A stretch of 64,000 nucleotides of DNA from Rhodoblastus sp963703385 (GTDB taxonomy: Bacteria > Pseudomonadota > Alphaproteobacteria > Rhizobiales > Beijerinckiaceae), in assembly GCA_963703385.1 (NCBI GenBank), contig OY969816.1, positions 2,914,001 through 2,978,000 on the forward strand. Reading direction: 5' to 3'. The notes beneath the pieces are model-generated. The model was not told the origin of the DNA. It was given only the letters and a program-made list of their open reading frames with translations, and ran no database searches. Below are positions 7,552-15,712 of this stretch, piece after piece (the stretch's first letter is position 1; every line of letters starts with the position of its first letter). Both the position numbers and the translations under genes were made by a program.

Positions 7552-8709
7552 ATGGAAGAGACAAAGCAAAATAAACGGCTCTGCCTATTCATAGACGGCA
7601 CATGGAACACGTTTGAAAACAACACCAACGTATGGCGAATTTTTTCCCTGTGTGCAAAGCAAGACGACACAGGACAAAAGCAGCTTATATATTACACTAA
7701 GGGCGTTGGAACCTCGGTCGGCGCCAAAGTTTCCGGTGGCTTATTCGGATACGGCATCAACGAAATCATCATTGACGCCTACGAATGGCTCATACCGAGA
7801 TACAGCAGCGGCGATGAAATCTTCATATTCGGTTTCAGCCGCGGGGCCTTTGCCGCGAGAAGCCTGGCCGGCCTCATCGCGAAGAGCGGCGTCGTCCGCC
7901 CAGGATCGCCGGTCGGCGTCGGCGAACTCTACGATCGATACAAGTCCCCGAATGCAAGAACGCTCTATCAATTGATCGATCAACACGCCAATGGAACGAT
8001 TGGCGACACGACGATTCTGGAAAGGTGGCTACTGCAATATTCTTCGCCCGCGCCAATCAAAATGATCGGCGTTTTTGACACAGTGGGCGCGCTCCTCGGT
8101 CCCTATGCATTTCTGGAGACCGGCTTGCGAACGCCGATCGACAACGCCTATCACGCCTTAGCCATCGACGAACACCGAGAGAATTTTCAGCCAACCCTTT
8201 ACACGCAGAACTTTCATCTCGATCGGCCGGAATCCGAACAGCCCAAATTAAGAGATATTTCGAGCGTCGAACAACGCTGGTTTGTCGGCGCGCACGCGAA
8301 TGTCGGCGGCGGATATAACAGCGACCTGCTGGCGCAGATTCCTTTGCGCTGGTTGAAGCAAAAGGCGGAATCTCATGGAATGAAATTCTCCTTCGGCCTG
8401 GACGCGCATGACGAGTTGTGCGAGGCGCCGATCAACGACTCGTTCAAAGAGATGTTCTATGGGATATACGCGCTCGCGAAATTCGGCGCCGCCTATTATC
8501 GAGCGATCGGAAGCGCGGCCATAATGACGCCGAACCTGAAGACGGTGACGCTAAACGAGACCATAGACGCTTCGGTCTTCGAGCGCGTCAGAAGGCGCAG
8601 CGATTATTCCCCCAAAAATCTGGTCAATTGGGCGCAAAGACACGGCGCCGATCTGAAATCGATCACCGGCGCAGTGCGTGCGGACGACCCGAGAACCGTT
8701 GTCGATTGA
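7552..8709 (+). CDS. DUF2235 alpha/beta hydrolase, Tle1-like phospholipase candidate
   Basis: 385 aa from ATG 7552 (open frame extends upstream to 7327 but without conserved sequence). The DUF2235 pattern is complete: FIDGTWNTFENNTNVWR at the N-terminus, GFSRGAFAARSLAGLI with the nucleophile Ser near residue 95, IGVFDTVGALLG with the likely Asp, ALAIDEHRENFQPTLY, and WFVGAHANVGGGY with the likely His. DUF2235 is the core of Tle1 type VI secretion phospholipases, but many stand-alone members have no known substrate. No VgrG, signal peptide or membrane segment is visible. It is transcribed against the phage block, as expected of an independently expressed cargo gene. The obvious neighbours give no clear immunity partner. 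Confidence 0.82.
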   Translation: MEETKQNKRLCLFIDGTWNTFENNTNVWRIFSLCAKQDDTGQKQLIYYTKGVGTSVGAKVSGGLFGYGINEIIIDAYEWLIPRYSSGDEIFIFGFSRGAFAARSLAGLIAKSGVVRPGSPVGVGELYDRYKSPNARTLYQLIDQHANGTIGDTTILERWLLQYSSPAPIKMIGVFDTVGALLGPYAFLETGLRTPIDNAYHALAIDEHRENFQPTLYTQNFHLDRPESEQPKLRDISSVEQRWFVGAHANVGGGYNSDLLAQIPLRWLKQKAESHGMKFSFGLDAHDELCEAPINDSFKEMFYGIYALAKFGAAYYRAIGSAAIMTPNLKTVTLNETIDASVFERVRRRSDYSPKNLVNWAQRHGADLKSITGAVRADDPRTVVD

Positions 8710-8836
8710 GATCGTCTCGTGACCCTTGGCGCGAGGATCGTCGCCGCGTCAGCAATGGCGGGCAGTCCCTTACGATCACCCCGCCGCGCCGTTGATGCAT
8801 CCAGTTTCGCGGCAGCGGAAGGGATATTCGCAACGT

Positions 8837-9487
8837 TCATGCTGATGGGGGTGATTCCTTCTTAGTTTCCTTCTTAGTTTCTTTCTCCGGTGCCTGTTCC
8901 GTAGGTCTCACCGTTTCCTTGCCTTCCCCACGAATTGAATCAATGAAGCTTTTTGCCAATCCCATAACAGGGAGCGCCAGAAACGCCGCTCCGAGCCAAT
9001 CATGGTCCGCTATGCCAAGGATCAATGCACAGGTCAGCGCTGCTATCCCTGTTGTCCATCCGAGCCAATGACCTCTCTTAACATCGCTTATTTGGCCGCT
9101 GAGCGCTTTATCGCTCTGCGATATTTGGGCCGCCTCCATACGTTCAGCCATTTTCACAATTCGATCAAAGGAACCCGGGCAAACTTTTTCGTATCGTTCA
9201 ACTGCTTCCGGCGGCGGGAAAGGCGCCTGCCATGTCAATGATTGCGTTTGTTGCGTAACAGGAACGAAAGCCATCCCGGCGCGAAGTTGCGCTTGCCCAG
9301 GTTGCCCCTGGGCAAGCATTTGAGCGATCACCTGAGAAATAATTTGCGGCGAAAGACCTTGCGGGAAGGGCTTTCCTTGACCAACAGGAACCCCCAACTG
9401 CGGTTGAGGGGGAGGATCAGAATTCGAAGGATTGCTGATGTTCGACGGTGATGGGGGCTGTTGGGCTTCCGGCTCTTGAGACGTCAT
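8837..9487 (-). CDS. DUF2335 family membrane protein
   Basis: 216 aa. N-terminal 90 residues are Pro/Gln/Ser-rich and disordered. The DUF2335 signature follows: PPPEAVERYEKVCPGSFDRI, then a helix with MAERMEAAQ, then two hydrophobic segments, LGWTTGIAALTCALILGIA and LGAAFLALPVMGLAKSFI (about 145-185). The tail is highly charged with repeated KETKK. Function of the family is unknown; it occurs in many phages and genomic islands. It lies between the terminase and portal genes in the same orientation and converges on the DUF2235 hydrolase gene. Confidence 0.75.
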   Translation of the reverse strand: MTSQEPEAQQPPSPSNISNPSNSDPPPQPQLGVPVGQGKPFPQGLSPQIISQVIAQMLAQGQPGQAQLRAGMAFVPVTQQTQSLTWQAPFPPPEAVERYEKVCPGSFDRIVKMAERMEAAQISQSDKALSGQISDVKRGHWLGWTTGIAALTCALILGIADHDWLGAAFLALPVMGLAKSFIDSIRGEGKETVRPTEQAPEKETKKETKKESPPSA

Positions 9488-9650
9488 AATCGACCGCCGC
9501 TTCGTTTAAGAGCCACCCGACAACTAAAAATGAGTCTGCAAACGTCAGTTTATTGACGGGGGGGACATATTCGACATTTCTAGCATACAAGGCAGCAGGG
9601 GACGCCAAGCCAGCCAAAAACGCCGTGAAAAACACGGAGCCTTTATTCAT
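9417..9650 (-). CDS. Small exported or membrane protein, unknown
   Basis: 77 aa from ATG 9650, preceded by GGGAGG at a good distance. The N-terminus (KGSVFFTAFLAGLASPAALY) is a plausible signal peptide ending near ALYA. A second hydrophobic run, DSFLVVGWLLNEAAV, lies in the middle. It overlaps the start of the DUF2335 gene by 71 bp in another frame, which makes it less certain. No family recognised. Confidence 0.4.
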   Translation of the reverse strand: MNKGSVFFTAFLAGLASPAALYARNVEYVPPVNKLTFADSFLVVGWLLNEAAVDYDVSRAGSPTAPITVEHQQSFEF

Positions 9651-10055
9651 GTGACAGCCTCCCATCGCGCACTTGCGATACCCAAACGATATGCCATGCG
9701 GTGACCAAAACAGAAAGCTGTGGCCAAAATGGACCCCGTTCGACGCATCGAGCGTAGCGCTATTATGTTTACCAACGCTTGCGAAGGTTCATCAATTCGA
9801 CGCCCGCACGCTTTCTTATATAGAAAGAAAATATGGCATAAAAGACACAATTCCCGGCACCAACGAGAAATCCAGCTTAAACGCGTAAAAATCACCGCCT
9901 CCCAGCCTGTGACCGCCAAAATGGCAGTCCCACCCGCACGATGCGCCAGCGACGCGACGATAATGCCCTCGCCAAGGATGATTCCATGCGCGGTAAATTG
10001 GGTTATACGACAAAATCGTGGCCCGGCGGCAATTGTCCGAGCGAAAACGGCGTAA
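9651..10055. other. 405 bp without a convincing gene
   Basis: AT-richer than its surroundings, between the large terminase stop and the small exported protein. Minus-strand frames are open (one to 10126), but none shows a recognisable protein, a good ribosome site or consistent codon use. A small phage gene could be hidden here or decayed. Confidence 0.5.
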
Positions 10056-11403
10056 TCATTCTCGGCCGCTTTCCTTCGCCAGCTCGCGATAGAACTCGAA
10101 GACCGATGCGCCCTGTTCGTGCTCAAACAGCAAGGCCGACACCGCCCAGACCAGCGCGTCCACCCGGTCGGGAGAGAAACCGGCGCGCGCCCGGTCGAAA
10201 TCCGGGGTCATCAGGCACATCTCGTCTTCGAGTTTTGCAAAAGTTCCGCAATGGCGCACCCTGCCCTGTTCATAAAGCGCGGCCACCGGCTCGGCGCGGG
10301 TGAATTTGCCTCTGCTGGCGCGCACCGCGCGAAACGCGACATTGGCGTCGACCTGGCGGATCAGCGTCTCGATCATCTCGCCGCCATTGTTGACTTCGGC
10401 GACGATGCAATCGCCCGAAAAGTCGCGCAAGGCCGCCACCGCCCGCCCCGCCCAACCCAGCGGGGTCTCGCCCTGGCGCGACAGATCGGCGAGGATAAAA
10501 ACTTTTGCGCCGGGCGCTAGCCCGGCGACAATCATGCCGCATTCGTCGGCCTTCTCGCCCGAGGTCGCCGGCGGGTCGATGGCGACGACGATCCGCCCGA
10601 GTTTCGGAACTTCGTCCTTGGCGACATGGGCGGCCTCGACCATCTCGCGCGTCCACAAGGCTCCTGGAACGTCGAGCAGCATATCGGCGTGCAATTCCTG
10701 CCTTCCTAATCGCGTGCCGTCATATTTGCGCACCACCCGATCGAGAAAAGTCTCGGCGAGATTGCCGATATTTTCAAAAGTCGAATGCTGCGTCGAAAAG
10801 GTCAGCGGATCGGCGAGCAGGTCGCGCATCAATCTGGTCGGACGCGGCGTCGTGGTGACGATCGCCTGGGGCTTGTCGCCGAGGCGCAGGCCGAACAAAG
10901 CCTGATCCCAGGCCTCGGGATAGCGCCAGGCGGCAAGTTCGTCGGCCCACAGCTTCATATGCTGCTTGCCGCGCAGCCGTTCCGGCTCCTCAGCCGAAAA
11001 CAGCAGGCTTTTCGCGCCATTGGGCCATTCCAGCCGGCGTCTGTGCGCGACGTAGCGAGGGCGTTCGTCGCGCGGACAGACCGCCAGCACGCCGGATTCG
11101 CCCTCAACCATTACGTCGCGCACATCATCGGCAGTCGCGCCGATCAGGTTGACCAGGGGAAACCCGCGCGCCCAATGGCGCACGGTTTCCGCCCCGGTGC
11201 GAGTCTTGCCCCAGCCGCGCCCGGCGAGCGGCAGCCAATAGACCCAGTCGCCCGGCGGAACGATCTGCTCCGGCCGCGCCCAGAAGGGCCACAGGGTTTT
11301 CAGCAATTCCAGCTCATCGGCGTCGAGTTTCGAAAAAAAAGGCCGCGCGCTCGCGCGGGATCAGCCGCGCGAGATCGCGCGCATGGGCGGGCGGTTTGCG
11401 CAT
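10056..11403 (-). CDS. Phage terminase large subunit, frameshifted near its start
   Basis: ATPase and nuclease that cuts and packages phage DNA. Walker A is AGRGWGKTRTG; the Walker B-like segment is KLWADELAAW; the nuclease part shows IVVAIDPPATSGEKADE, IVAEVNNGG and SPDRVDALVWA. The length is typical for GTA/HK97-type large subunits. The natural start appears to be ATG 11403 (MRKPPAHARDLARLIP), 6 bp after the small subunit stop, but that frame runs into a stop after 29 codons. Removing one base from the run of eight A at 11333-11340 restores a continuous protein through KLDADELELLKTLWPFW. Without the repair the longest frame starts at TTG 11306. Either an assembly error or a real loss-of-function mutation. 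Confidence 0.88.
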
Positions 11404-11409
11404 GGCGAA

Positions 11410-11910
11410 TTACTTTTTCGCCTTGGCGTCGCCTTCGGCCTGGCCGCGCGCCAGGGCGTCAAGTTTCTTCAGCAAAGCGTCGCGCGCCTCGTCCAGCGAA
11501 ACCGCGGCTTCCGCTCCGGCGTCGAGGCCGAGCAGCTTGGCGCGGCGGTCCATGATCGACAGCACGCGCGAAATGGCGGTGGCGTCGCCGCCCATCGCGG
11601 CCTTGTAATGCGCCGCCTGCAACTGATCGAGCCGCAGCAGCTCGAGCTGGCGCAATTCGCGCGCCGGCTCGTCGCGACAGGATTTCAAACATTTGGCCAC
11701 GATATCGCGAATGCGTCTCACGCTCAGGCGAGCGTATCCGGCGTCGGGCAACCGACGGGAGATTTCCTGGAAGGTCAGCCCATGCAGGCGCATGTCCAGG
11801 ATCGCATGTTCGCGATCGACATAGGACGGCGGCGCGGGATTTTCTTTCGCCTCCGTTACGCGCCGACCCTTGCTCTTCTTGTGCAGATTGTCGCGCGAGA
11901 GTGACGCCAT
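11410..11910 (-). CDS. Phage terminase small subunit-like protein
   Basis: 166 aa from ATG 11910, chosen for the GGAAG four bases upstream; open frame reaches 12126 but the extra sequence covers a terminator. A helix-turn-helix is visible near residues 30-75 (LHGLTFQEISRRLPDAGYAR, then LSVRRIRDIVAKCLK), followed by a helical region with RQLELLRLDQLQAAHYKAAM and RVLSIMDRRAKLLGLDAG, the pattern of small terminases that recognise packaging sites and assemble as rings. It ends 6 bp before the large subunit start. Family inferred from helix-turn-helix and position. Confidence 0.72.
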   Translation of the reverse strand: MASLSRDNLHKKSKGRRVTEAKENPAPPSYVDREHAILDMRLHGLTFQEISRRLPDAGYARLSVRRIRDIVAKCLKSCRDEPARELRQLELLRLDQLQAAHYKAAMGGDATAISRVLSIMDRRAKLLGLDAGAEAAVSLDEARDALLKKLDALARGQAEGDAKAKK

Positions 11911-11993
11911 TTCGCTTCCAATTCGTGGGCTAAAGCGGCGTGCGAAAAAGTGGACGCCGGTTTTTCGCGGGAACGCCGCGAAAACTGAGGACT

Positions 11994-12035
11994 CCCGCGT
12001 TGACGGCGATTCGTCGGAAGTGGCGTCAACGCGGG
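11994..12035. repeat. Perfect 12-bp inverted repeat upstream of the terminase operon
   Basis: CCCGCGTTGACG at 11994-12005 is matched by CGTCAACGCGGG at 12024-12035 with an 18-bp spacer. It lies 84 bp upstream of the small terminase start and could be a regulator site or a packaging-site element. Confidence 0.65.
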
Positions 12036-12038
12036 ACG

Positions 12039-12076
12039 AAAACAAAAACCCGGCGGCTCCGCTTGGGAGCGCCGGG
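12039..12076 (-). terminator. Rho-independent terminator after the repressor gene
   Basis: Read on the minus strand, a GC hairpin (arms CCCGGCGCTCC and GGAGCCGCCGGG, loop near AAGC) is followed by TTTTTGTTTT. It would end the transcript from the repressor at 12212-12961 before the terminase genes, making them a separate transcription unit. Confidence 0.8.
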
Positions 12077-12126
12077 CGCAAATCGTCAACATGGATATTT
12101 CTAGCAAAAGTCGGTCGACCCGTCAA

Positions 12127-12209
12127 TGGGCTTTGATGGGATTTTTCAATTTTCCTAGGATTTTGCCCATTTTCCGAACCAGATCAGCCCACTGGGCTTT
12201 GATGGGCAA
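12127..12209. promoter_or_regulatory. Direct repeats and TTGCCCAT sites between repressor and terminase
   Basis: TGGGCTTTGATGGG occurs at 12127-12140 and 12193-12206, 66 bp apart. TTGCCCAT lies at 12163-12170 and its complement ATGGGCAA at 12202-12209; a third TTGCCCAT overlaps the promoter at 13006-13013. Recurrence on both sides of the repressor gene makes them candidate operators. Confidence 0.5.
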
Positions 12210-12211
12210 TG

Positions 12212-12961
12212 TCAATTGACGGTGAATCGTCCTGCGAAACGGCCAATGATGCGGATTTCCTCCAGCGCCGCTTCGTAGGGCGCATAAGACGAATTGGCGG
12301 AAATCACCCGCACCCGCGTCGGCTCCGAACCCATGACGATCTGAAGCCTTTTGATCACCAGGCCGAAACCGTCCCACAGCGCGAAAATGCCTTCCGGGCT
12401 CGGGACGGTGTAGCGCAGGTCGACGAAGACGCGGTCGCCCTCGAACAGCCGCGGCTCCATCGAATCGCCGATCACCTCGAACACCCGGATATGACGCGGC
12501 GAGGCGTGAAGCACGCCCTGAACGATCGAGGACGGCAGGCTCCATTCCGCGGCGATCCCCTCGGCCGCATAAACATTGCCCTGCTCGTCGTGGACGAAGG
12601 CCTCGACGGGCACGCCGCCGCCGCCCGCTCCCGCGCGGACATCGACTTCCAGAATGGTCAATCCCGCCTCGGTCGCGCCGTCCACGATCTTTCGGTCGAC
12701 GCTGGTGTCGAGCCGGCGCCGCGGCGGTTTTTCAGGCGCGAATTCGCCACCCGCCGTCTCTGCGCCGGTCAAAAGCCAGTCGAGCGAACGGCCCAGCGCC
12801 GCCGCCAGCTTGTTGAGCGCCGGCAGCGAGCCGCCGCGCCCGCGCTTCAGCGCGTCGCGGACATAGGTCTCGCCCAGGCCGGCGAGTTTCGACAGGCCTT
12901 TCATATCGAGGCCCTGCCGCTCCATCTCGGCTTTCACGCGGTTTCGAATCGCTTCATCCAT
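12212..12961 (-). CDS. XRE/S24 phage repressor (LexA/CI-like)
   Basis: 249 aa. The N-terminal helix-turn-helix (about 5-70) shows MKGLSKLAGLGETYVRDALK and ALNKLAAALGRSLDWLL. The C-terminal S24 peptidase domain holds the catalytic Ser in FEVIGDSMEPRLFEGDRVFV and the Lys in LVIKRLQIV, so autocleavage in the SOS response is expected. This is the usual form of a prophage repressor. It is divergent from the 13093 gene, with a strong promoter and an inverted repeat between them, and is followed by a terminator. It may control both the early genes to the right and the terminase operon to the left. Confidence 0.88.
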   Translation of the reverse strand: MDEAIRNRVKAEMERQGLDMKGLSKLAGLGETYVRDALKRGRGGSLPALNKLAAALGRSLDWLLTGAETAGGEFAPEKPPRRRLDTSVDRKIVDGATEAGLTILEVDVRAGAGGGGVPVEAFVHDEQGNVYAAEGIAAEWSLPSSIVQGVLHASPRHIRVFEVIGDSMEPRLFEGDRVFVDLRYTVPSPEGIFALWDGFGLVIKRLQIVMGSEPTRVRVISANSSYAPYEAALEEIRIIGRFAGRFTVN

Positions 12962-12962
12962 G

Positions 12963-12978
12963 ATGGGAATTCTCCCAT
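12963..12978. promoter_or_regulatory. Candidate repressor operator at the repressor start
   Basis: ATGGGA-N4-TCCCAT inverted repeat lying directly upstream of the repressor ATG. Its position suits autoregulation. Confidence 0.5.
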
Positions 12979-13005
12979 ATTTACCTTAAGCCCGCCAGAG
13001 GGAAT

Positions 13006-13042
13006 TTGCCCATTGACAGCCCAGCGCTGTTCCCTTTATGTT
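13006..13042 (+). promoter_or_regulatory. Sigma70-type promoter with overlapping operator motif
   Basis: TTGACA at 13013-13018 and TATGTT at 13037-13042 are 18 bp apart. TTGCCCAT at 13006-13013 touches the -35 box. Reads toward the gene at 13093. Confidence 0.6.
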
Positions 13043-13092
13043 CTGTTTCGCTGCGCAGTCAAGTTCTTCCTCTTCAACATAGCAAGGCGGCC

Positions 13093-13602
13093 ATGACCTT
13101 CCCCGCACCCCTCCGCGTCTTTTCGCCCTTCTCCTCCACCACCATTCTCGTGCCCCGCGCCGGCGCCCGACCTTTAACGGTCGAAACCGTCAAACCGCGC
13201 GCCGCCGCGCCGAAGACCGGCTCGTTCGGCCTCAGCGCCGAGCCTCGCCCCGCCGCGCGGAAAATCACGGTTCACGTTCCGGCGCCGCCGCCGGCTTCCA
13301 TGCTTTATGTCCCGACGCCGAATGGTCTGGTGCGGTCGGAAGGCTACGAGGAATGGCTCGATCAGGCCGCGCGCCGGCTCAACGCCCAGAAGCCGGGCCG
13401 GATCGGCGCGACTTACGCGCTGGAGGTCGTCGCGCCGCGCAACGCGCGCACCCGTCAATTCGGCGCGCTGGAGCGCCCGCTGGTCGAGCTTCTCGCCCGC
13501 TGCAGGGTCATCCGCCGCGGCCTGTCGCCGGAAAGTTTCAGCGCGACCTATGGCGCCGGCGGCGAACTGGCCCTGACCATCAGCGACTTTTTCACCGCCT
13601 GA
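13093..13602 (+). CDS. Possible RusA-like resolvase relative, phage early gene
   Basis: 169 aa from ATG 13093 with AAGG upstream. The first 70 residues are Pro/Ala-rich and probably disordered. The rest (IGATYALEVVAPRNARTRQF, then LERPLVELLARCRVIRRGLS) has the general run of RusA-type crossover-junction nucleases, in which a strand with basic residues leads to a helix and a loop with conserved Asp. The usual acidic cluster is absent here, so if it is a relative it is probably not an active nuclease. The gene is first in the rightward unit under the repressor-controlled promoter. Assignment is weak. Confidence 0.45.
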   Translation: MTFPAPLRVFSPFSSTTILVPRAGARPLTVETVKPRAAAPKTGSFGLSAEPRPAARKITVHVPAPPPASMLYVPTPNGLVRSEGYEEWLDQAARRLNAQKPGRIGATYALEVVAPRNARTRQFGALERPLVELLARCRVIRRGLSPESFSATYGAGGELALTISDFFTA

Positions 13603-13628
13603 CGCCTCCTCCAAATTCCGAGCGCAAG

Positions 13629-14315
13629 ATGAGCAGACCGCGCAAAGTCAAAATTTCCCTACCCAAACTCGCCTGTCTGGAGACGCCGTCGCGCGAAAGC
13701 GCGCGGCGCGCGCTGAAGAAATTCGAGCGCGCCGGCGCCCGCGCCGCGCAGGCGCCCAGCGCCGAGCGCCTGTTGCAGGCAGGAGGCGCCGCGCGGGTCG
13801 AAGTCTTTTCCGAAGTGGTGGAGATTTCGTGTGGCGACAAATTTTTAGCCGAAACCGTCGATTGCGTTCGCATGCGGCTCGATGACGGGCCGCTGGCGCG
13901 GCTGCGCGACCGCAACCAGCTCGACCGCGCCGACAAGGCCCGCAATTTTGCCCTGGCCCAGGCCGGCGAGAAATATCGCGAAAGCTTTTTTCGCGCCGGC
14001 CTCGATCCGCTGCGCACACTCGACCCCTCGCAAGAGGTCAAATCGGCCTTTTCTCCCAACGGCATGTGGCGTTGCGAGAGCCAGATCGAAAACCTGCAGA
14101 AATTTCGCGCCGCGCGCGAGGCGATCCCCGAGGATTTCCGCGACCCATTGGCCGCCATGGTGCTCGAAGACCGCGAGATCGTCGATGTCGGCCGCGAGAT
14201 CGGCGCCTATAAGGACGCCAAAATGGCCGGCGCCGTCGCCCTCTTCATCCTGCGCCGCGGCCTTGCCGCGCTCGCCCGCCACTACCGGCTGATCTCGCCC
14301 TCGGGGGCCGTTTAA
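13629..14315 (+). CDS. Hypothetical protein, DUF6456-like
   Basis: 228 aa, basic and largely helical. The C-terminal half carries DKARNFALAQAGEKYRESFF, AFSPNGMWRCESQ and EIGAYKDAKMAGAVALFILR, a layout recalling the DUF6456 family found in alphaproteobacterial chromosomes and phages, where a role in DNA binding or late regulation is suspected. It starts 26 bp after the previous gene and probably shares its transcript. Its TAA overlaps the stop of the chromosomal gene meaB on the other strand, so there is no room for an attachment site after it; it may be a resident gene rather than phage. Confidence 0.5.
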   Translation: MSRPRKVKISLPKLACLETPSRESARRALKKFERAGARAAQAPSAERLLQAGGAARVEVFSEVVEISCGDKFLAETVDCVRMRLDDGPLARLRDRNQLDRADKARNFALAQAGEKYRESFFRAGLDPLRTLDPSQEVKSAFSPNGMWRCESQIENLQKFRAAREAIPEDFRDPLAAMVLEDREIVDVGREIGAYKDAKMAGAVALFILRRGLAALARHYRLISPSGAV

Positions 14316-15250
14316 GCCCTCTCCAGCCGCCGCATCAGTTCGCGCGCGATTGCCAGTTCGCGCGTGAACGGCCCCGCCGCCGAAATTTTGATGGCGCCGG
14401 CCCGCGCCAGACCCTCGCTGCCGAAACGGGCGCGGATCGATTCCTCCACCCAGGCCTTTTCCTGCGCCTGGCGGCGCGATAAAAACGCGCCGCCGCGCTC
14501 GGCCCAGGCGCGGTGATCGGCCAGAGCCTGATGCAATTCCGCCATGCCGTCGCCGCGCGCGGCCGAGGCCAGAATCACCGGAACCCGCCAGTCGTCGTCG
14601 CGCGCGAAAAGGGTCAGCGCGCCCTGGACCTCGTTTTTGGCGCGGCTGGCCGCCTCGCCCATATCCGCCTTGGTGACGACGACGATATCGGGCAACTCCA
14701 TCACCCCCGCCTTCATGAATTGCAGGGAATCGCCGGAGCCGGGCTGGACGCAGAGAATCACGCTGTCGACAGCGAAGGAAATATCGGCTTCCGACTGGCC
14801 GATGCCGACGCTTTCGATCAGCACCCGGTCGAACAGAGCGCGCATCAGGGCAGCCGCCGCTATCGTCTGGTCGGACAGGCCGCCGAGCCGGTCGCGCGCC
14901 GCCATGGAGCGCACGAAAACGCCCTGGTCTTCCGGGTCGGTCGCCATGCGGGCGCGGTCGCCCAGAAGCGCGCCGCCGGTGCGCCGCGACGACGGATCGA
15001 CCGCGATGACCCCAATTGTCTCGCCACGCCCGCGCCAGTCGCGCAGCAGCGCATTGGTCAGCGTCGATTTGCCGACGCCCGGCGGCCCGGTCAGGCCCGC
15101 GGTATGAGCGCGGGTTTGCGCCAGAGCGGCGTCGAGCAGTTCGGTCAGCTCCGCCGTCCCCTCATGAGTTTCAATCAGGGCCAATGCGCGCGAAAGACCG
15201 CGCTTGCCGCCGGCGGCGATGCTTTTGAGATCGGGAAACGACGCGGGCAT
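14312..15250 (-). CDS. meaB: Methylmalonyl-CoA mutase-associated GTPase MeaB
   Basis: 312 aa, full length. G3E-family GTPase that protects and loads B12-dependent acyl-CoA mutases. Motifs: Walker A TGPPGVGKSTLTNAL near residue 55, IAVDPSSRRTGGALLGDRAR, the switch region LIESVGIGQSEADI, and VVTKADMGEA for guanine recognition. Together with AcuI in this window it fits propionyl- or ethylmalonyl-CoA metabolism. It converges on the gene ending at 14315 with overlapping stops, and is followed on the same strand direction upstream by yjbQ. Confidence 0.95.
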   Translation of the reverse strand: MPASFPDLKSIAAGGKRGLSRALALIETHEGTAELTELLDAALAQTRAHTAGLTGPPGVGKSTLTNALLRDWRGRGETIGVIAVDPSSRRTGGALLGDRARMATDPEDQGVFVRSMAARDRLGGLSDQTIAAAALMRALFDRVLIESVGIGQSEADISFAVDSVILCVQPGSGDSLQFMKAGVMELPDIVVVTKADMGEAASRAKNEVQGALTLFARDDDWRVPVILASAARGDGMAELHQALADHRAWAERGGAFLSRRQAQEKAWVEESIRARFGSEGLARAGAIKISAAGPFTRELAIARELMRRLERA

Positions 15251-15271
15251 TGGACCTCGAAAAAAATGCGG

Positions 15272-15697
15272 TCACTCGCCTGTCGCGTGAAGAATCATCT
15301 CGCGTTTATGCGGGGCGCGGCGGTGTTCGAACAGGTAAATCCCCTGCCAGGTTCCGAGCAACAGCTCGCCATCGGCAAAGGGAATGGTCAGGTGAGAGGG
15401 CGTCAGCGCCGAGCGCAGATGCGCCGGCATGTCGTCGGCGCCTTCGTTCTCATGGCTGTAAAGGCCGCGTCCCTCCGGCGCGATGCGATCGAAAAAGACG
15501 AGCAGATCGTCGCAAACCGAAGGGTCGGCGTTTTCCTGAATGAGGAGCGACGCCGAAGTGTGCCGGCAGAAAATCGTCATTTGCCCGAGCGACAGGCCGC
15601 TGGCGCGCAAAAAACCGCGCGCCTCGTGCGTGAACTCGAAAAGCCCGCGCCCGCGCGTCGAAATCGAGATTTTCTGCTGCGTCTGGCGCATCTTCAT
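15272..15697 (-). CDS. yjbQ: YjbQ family protein (UPF0047)
   Basis: 141 aa, full length for the family, starting at ATG 15697 (or 15691). Motifs: GLSLGQMTIFCRHTSASLLI with the conserved His, IQENADPSV, HENEGADDMPAHLRS and LLLGTWQGIYLFEHR. YjbQ forms trimers and has a weak thiamine phosphate synthase activity; its physiological role is unsettled. It lies 21 bp upstream of meaB in the same orientation and may be cotranscribed. Confidence 0.9.
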   Translation of the reverse strand: MKMRQTQQKISISTRGRGLFEFTHEARGFLRASGLSLGQMTIFCRHTSASLLIQENADPSVCDDLLVFFDRIAPEGRGLYSHENEGADDMPAHLRSALTPSHLTIPFADGELLLGTWQGIYLFEHRRAPHKREMILHATGE

Positions 15698-15712
15698 TCC
15701 CTGATGCCGATG

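Noticed and set aside
9647..10126. Minus-strand frame of 159 codons after the large terminase
   Set aside because: Overlaps the terminase end, no ribosome site, no recognisable sequence; treated as unassigned.
11911..12126. N-terminal extension of the small terminase
   Set aside because: It would be read across a clear terminator and inverted repeat; ATG 11910 has a good ribosome site.
1..14315. Gene transfer agent cluster
   Set aside because: Terminase-portal-protease-capsid order and sizes recall a GTA, but an S24 repressor, toxin cassettes and cargo genes fit a prophage better; tail genes are not in view to decide.
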